From positions 1-10,001 of the forward strand of contig CAMVRW010000063.1 of the NCBI GenBank assembly GCA_947169985.1: a stretch of DNA of 10,001 nucleotides, written 5' to 3'. Shown here in pieces: positions 7,302-10,001 of this stretch (its first letter is position 1; every line of letters begins with the position of its first letter). Below the pieces are notes generated by a model, which saw only the letters and a program-made list of their open reading frames with translations, was not told where the DNA came from and did not search any database. This DNA is from an uncultured Butyrivibrio sp. (GTDB taxonomy: Bacteria > Bacillota > Clostridia > Lachnospirales > Lachnospiraceae). Position numbers and translations under genes: made by a program.

Positions 7302-7330
7302 TTGACATTATTCTATTGTAAGATTATATT
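7302..7330 (+). promoter_or_regulatory. Strong sigma-A promoter of the membrane protein/regulator operon
   Basis: TTGACA (7302-7307) is followed after exactly 17 bases by TATATT (7325-7330). The start codon is about 50 bp beyond the expected start site. A direct heptamer repeat TATTGTA (7314-7320 and 7327-7333, 13 bp apart) overlaps the spacer and the -10 and could be an operator. Confidence 0.78.
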
Positions 7331-7386
7331 GTATTCATAGACAAGAAAACATAACAAAACTTTTTTCACTTATGGAGGATTAAATA

Positions 7387-7923
7387 ATGAATACAAAAGT
7401 ATCAGTAGGAATGGCAATTGGACTTATGTGTGGATTGGTAATCGCAGTAATTCTTTTAAAAATTGCCAATAAGGATCACAAGGTTAAAACACAGTATGAT
7501 GAAAGACAGGAAATGATCAAGGGACGCGGATACAAATACAGCTTCTACACCATGTTATTTATGGAGGTTGTAGTTATGCTTCTGGAAATGTCAGGCATAG
7601 AGCTTCCAATCGATAACTATCTAGTACACACTATTGCAGTTCTTATTGGATGTCTGGTTCTTTGCATACACAGCATCTGGAACGGTGTTTACTGGGGACT
7701 TAATAACAATCACAAGCGCTACGCCATCATCATTGTTATTGCTGTTGTTCTGAATATCATTCCTCTTGCAGGGGCTATAGCACATGATTCTCTTTCAGGA
7801 CATGGCATCAACTCAGTTCCGGTTCTAAACGTAATAGTACTTGTCTGGATGGCAATCATCGGAGTTGCTGCACTTGTAAAAAAGTTTGTTGACTCTAGGA
7901 ATAGCGAGGAAGAGGAATCATGA
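7387..7923 (+). CDS. Five-helix membrane protein with YDERQ motif, partner of an XRE regulator
   Basis: This 178-aa integral membrane protein has hydrophobic segments at about 6-26, 52-68, 77-97, 112-132 and 144-165 and an acidic tail (SEEEES). Between helices 1 and 2 it carries QYDERQEMIKGRGYKYSF. This YDERQ signature is seen in small predicted membrane proteins of Firmicutes with DUF annotations (DUF2178/DUF6773-like; exact family not verified). GGAGG (7374-7378) lies eight bases before the ATG. The stop overlaps the next start by 4 bp (ATGA), so the two are translationally coupled. In Firmicutes such proteins are commonly paired with a tiny Cro/CI-type regulator. The biochemical role is unknown; sensing or controlling its partner at the membrane is inference. 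Confidence 0.85.
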   Translation: MNTKVSVGMAIGLMCGLVIAVILLKIANKDHKVKTQYDERQEMIKGRGYKYSFYTMLFMEVVVMLLEMSGIELPIDNYLVHTIAVLIGCLVLCIHSIWNGVYWGLNNNHKRYAIIIVIAVVLNIIPLAGAIAHDSLSGHGINSVPVLNVIVLVWMAIIGVAALVKKFVDSRNSEEEES

Positions 7924-8111
7924 AGAATCTAAGATTAAAGGCTGCCCGTGCAGGAAAAGACCTATCCCAGGATCAGCTGGCAACTCTCTGCGGTGTATCA
8001 AGGCAGACCATTAGTGCCATAGAAAAAGGGGACTACAACCCCACCATCAATCTTTGTATCGCAATCTGTAAAGCATTAGACAAGACCTTGGACGAACTGT
8101 TCTGGGAGTAA
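7920..8111 (+). CDS. Small Cro/CI-type (XRE) transcriptional regulator
   Basis: This 63-aa protein is essentially a single helix-turn-helix domain. The segment QDQLATLCGVSRQTISAIEKG (about 17-37) contains the two DNA-binding helices, followed by YNPTINLCIAICKALDKTLDELF, typical of the YozG-like minimal XRE group. There is no extra sensing or dimerisation domain. It overlaps the membrane-protein gene by 4 bp (ATGA) and has a GAGGAA-type Shine-Dalgarno inside that gene. Such minimal regulators usually control their own operon; the repeated TATTGTA at its promoter is a plausible target. It could also act on the divergent surface-protein gene, which shares the intergenic region, but the sequence does not show this. 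A hairpin terminator follows. Confidence 0.93.
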   Translation: MKNLRLKAARAGKDLSQDQLATLCGVSRQTISAIEKGDYNPTINLCIAICKALDKTLDELFWE

Positions 8112-8138
8112 GCAAACTTGCAAAGATTAGTACAATAA

Positions 8139-8172
8139 AGAAGCTGTCACACGATAGTGTGGCAGCTTCTTT
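8139..8172. terminator. Intrinsic terminator between convergent regulator and zinc-peptidase genes
   Basis: AAGAAGCTGTCACAC (8139-8153) pairs with GTGTGGCAGCTTCTT (8158-8172) around a GATA loop: 15 pairs with one G-U on the plus strand. On the minus strand that position is an A-C mismatch, but the stem is otherwise intact and followed by TTCTTTATTG, so it may act for both convergent operons. Confidence 0.85.
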
Positions 8173-8190
8173 CTGGCTCGCATCATTAAC

Positions 8191-8901
8191 TCAGTCTCTA
8201 CGGTTATTCAACATTATAAGTCTTAGGAGCTGGATCACTGCTGAAGCTGCGCTGGCAACGTAAGTCATGGCTGCGGCGCTTAGAACCTTTCTGGTGGGGG
8301 TGATCTCCTCTTCGCTAAGAATTCCATACTCTCCAAGCATTGCCAAAGCCCTTCTGCTGGCATTGAACTCTACAGGAAGGGTAATAACCTGAAATGCTAC
8401 TGCCAGGGAGAATACCCAGATTCCTATAGTGATAAGAGGCGAGTAACTGAAGATCATCCCTGCGATGATTATTGGAATACCGGCCTTTGAACCGATGTTG
8501 GCAACTGGTACTATAGCTGTCCTTATCTGAAGAGGAACATATCCTGTGTGGTGCTGAAGAACATGTCCGCACTCGTGGGCTGCTACCCCTATGGCCGCTA
8601 CAGAAGGTGAGCTGAAAGTCGCATCTGAAAGGTTCACAACCTTGTTCCTTGGATCGTAGTGATCAGTAAGCTGACCGGAAACATGCTGAACTGCCACGTC
8701 TGTGATACCGTTTCGTCTTAATATCTCTACTGCTGCCTGAGCCCCTGTAAATCCGCTCATGCTGCGAATCCTGTTATATTTCTTGTAGACGGATGAAACC
8801 CTAGCACTTGCTATCATGCAGACAACTGCCATTATGAGAGTAAGTATATACATGGGATCTATTCCGTATCCATATGCAACTCTATCCATACCGTAATACA
8901 T
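8191..8901 (-). CDS. YugP-type membrane zinc metallopeptidase (Zn_peptidase_2, PF04298)
   Basis: This 236-aa membrane protein carries the zinc-binding HECGH motif at 109-113 and a conserved glutamate in PVEFNAS (E178) that probably completes the metal site. Hydrophobic segments lie at about 16-34, 131-150, 155-176 and 208-231. This matches the YugP family of putative neutral zinc peptidases; natural substrates are unknown. GAGG lies nine bases before ATG 8901. It follows fmt after 32 bp on the same strand, as is usual in Clostridia, so the two are probably co-transcribed. In relatives rsmB normally comes next; here the operon instead ends at a terminator facing an unrelated regulator operon. 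Confidence 0.93.
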   Translation of the reverse strand: MYYGMDRVAYGYGIDPMYILTLIMAVVCMIASARVSSVYKKYNRIRSMSGFTGAQAAVEILRRNGITDVAVQHVSGQLTDHYDPRNKVVNLSDATFSSPSVAAIGVAAHECGHVLQHHTGYVPLQIRTAIVPVANIGSKAGIPIIIAGMIFSYSPLITIGIWVFSLAVAFQVITLPVEFNASRRALAMLGEYGILSEEEITPTRKVLSAAAMTYVASAASAVIQLLRLIMLNNRRD

Positions 8902-8933
8902 TTTATTAAACCTCTTTTCCCCAATAGTCTGTA

Positions 8934-9926
8934 TCAGCCCAGCTTATCCCCGGCTGTGATCTTATATCCAAGAAGGAATGACTTTACATCCATTCTCTTT
9001 TTGCCCTCAAGCTGAACCTCGGTTATCTTAAGATAACCATTCCCCGTCAGAACAACACAAGAGTCCTTCAGGACCGCTACTACAGATCCAACATTTCCGC
9101 TTCTTGGTAGCTCTTTTGCCTTGCTGCCATCCTCAGGTGAAAGAGAATTGATGACTGCCCCAAGGTCCACTTCACCTAAAGTCTTAGCCTTCCAGATCTT
9201 AAGCATCTTACCTCCAAGATAAGTATAGGCTGAAGGCCATGGGTTAAGGCCCCGGACCAGATTTCTTATGGTCTCCGCATCCTTGGAAAAATCAATCTTT
9301 CCCATATCCTTGGAAAGCTTACCGCACTTGGTGGCCTTTGACTCGTCCTGAGGAATTGGTGTCAGCTCTCCCCTTTCAATCTTGGGAAGGGCCTCCACAA
9401 TAAGCTCTCCACCAAGATCTGAAAGCTTATCAAAAAGTCCGCCTCCGGTCTCTTCCTCATCTATGGGGATTTCCCTCTGAAGGAGGATATCACCTGTGTC
9501 CATACCTGCTGCCATCTGCATGATTGTAACTCCGGTGGTCTTTTTGCCATCGATGATAGACTGCTGGATGGGAGCTGCTCCCCTGTACTCAGGCAGGATC
9601 GACGCATGGATATTGACACAGCCAAACCTTGGAATATCAAGGATCTCCTGGGACAGAATCTGGCCAAAAGCAGCAACCACATAGATATCTGCATCTATTC
9701 CCTTAAGGTATGCCACATGATCAGCCTCTTTAATCTTAACAGGCTGAAATACCGGAATATTATGTTCCAGTGCACAGGCCTTCACATCAGATACCTGAAG
9801 TTCTCCGCTTCTACCCTTCGGCTTGTCAGGCTGGGTTACCACAAGGACAACCTCATGCCCGGCTTCAATTATCTTTTCCAAAGCCACCCTTGCAAAATCA
9901 GGGGTTCCCATAAAAACTATCTTCAT
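8934..9926 (-). CDS. fmt: Methionyl-tRNA formyltransferase
   Basis: Fmt transfers the formyl group of 10-formyl-tetrahydrofolate to Met-tRNA(fMet) for translation initiation in the cytoplasm. The 330-aa protein starts MKIVFMGTPDFA. The N-terminal formyltransferase fold has the catalytic triad N105, H107 (NIHASILPEYRGAAP) and D143 (GMDTGDI). The C-terminal tRNA-binding domain follows from about 205 (NLVRGLNPWPSAYT). It is slightly longer than the E. coli enzyme, with extra charged residues around 258-280. GGAGG lies four bases before ATG 9926. The gene is tightly placed after the partial gene at 9948 and before the zinc peptidase. Confidence 0.97.
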   Translation of the reverse strand: MKIVFMGTPDFARVALEKIIEAGHEVVLVVTQPDKPKGRSGELQVSDVKACALEHNIPVFQPVKIKEADHVAYLKGIDADIYVVAAFGQILSQEILDIPRFGCVNIHASILPEYRGAAPIQQSIIDGKKTTGVTIMQMAAGMDTGDILLQREIPIDEEETGGGLFDKLSDLGGELIVEALPKIERGELTPIPQDESKATKCGKLSKDMGKIDFSKDAETIRNLVRGLNPWPSAYTYLGGKMLKIWKAKTLGEVDLGAVINSLSPEDGSKAKELPRSGNVGSVVAVLKDSCVVLTGNGYLKITEVQLEGKKRMDVKSFLLGYKITAGDKLG

Positions 9927-9947
9927 TATTCCTCCAAAATTATCATG

Positions 9948-10001
9948 TCATCTTAAAAGCTTTAATTCATGCTCCATCTTACCAAGGTCCTTTAAGAAGT
10001 C
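9948..10001 (-). CDS. C-terminal tail of an unidentified gene (def by synteny)
   Basis: Only the last 17 codons and the TGA stop are in the window, reading DFLKDLGKMEHELKLLR. The other two minus-strand frames close at once, so this is the only candidate. The stop is 21 bp before the fmt start, consistent with one operon. Peptide deformylase (def) most often precedes fmt in Clostridia, but the tail is too short and variable to confirm this from sequence. Confidence 0.55.
   Translation of the reverse strand, partial: DFLKDLGKMEHELKLLR

Noticed and set aside
7387..8111. Toxin-antitoxin pair
   Set aside because: The first protein is a five-helix membrane protein without toxin features, and the order and pairing fit the common regulator/membrane-protein operons of Firmicutes.

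Overview
The window looks like chromosomal DNA of a low-to-moderate GC Clostridia member, most likely a Lachnospiraceae (Butyrivibrio/Pseudobutyrivibrio-like). The reasons are the translation/RNA-modification gene set fmt, YugP-type zinc peptidase, rsmB, rlmN and a PP2C phosphatase, and the style of the two secreted proteins (InlB-like repeats and a C-terminal domain ending in an NG[FY]xGFLxL motif). This placement is inference; no rRNA is present.

Layout. At the right edge, on the minus strand, the last 17 codons of an unidentified gene (def by synteny) are followed by fmt (8934-9926) and a membrane zinc peptidase (8191-8901). At the left edge, also on the minus strand, are rlmN (456-1511) and the 5' part of a PP2C phosphatase (1-401, TTG start). 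In most Clostridia these genes form one co-directional run: def, fmt, zinc peptidase, rsmB, rlmN, prpC, prkC. Here rsmB (1651-3045) points the other way, head to head with rlmN and with its own promoter, and about 5 kb of accessory DNA separates it from the zinc peptidase.

The accessory stretch holds, left to right: (i) three 44-nt dyad elements with an exact 74-bp period (3167-3358); (ii) a plus-strand stretch (3440-3577) that folds by eye into a closing stem, a 14/14 bubble, a second stem and a gap-free three-way junction with a GNRA-capped hairpin, followed by a perfect bidirectional terminator; (iii) two secreted proteins on the minus strand (3646-5295 and 5419-7029) that differ in architecture but share a C-terminal domain; (iv) a divergent two-gene operon (7387-8111) with a strong promoter, encoding a five-helix membrane protein with a YDERQ motif and a 63-aa Cro/CI-type regulator overlapping it by 4 bp.

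How the parts fit. The housekeeping genes serve initiator-tRNA formylation, rRNA/tRNA methylation and Ser/Thr phospho-signalling. The accessory genes look like a surface module with a small self-contained regulatory unit. The most interesting items are the structured RNA candidate, the 74-bp dyad array beside it, and the C-terminal domain shared by the two secreted proteins.
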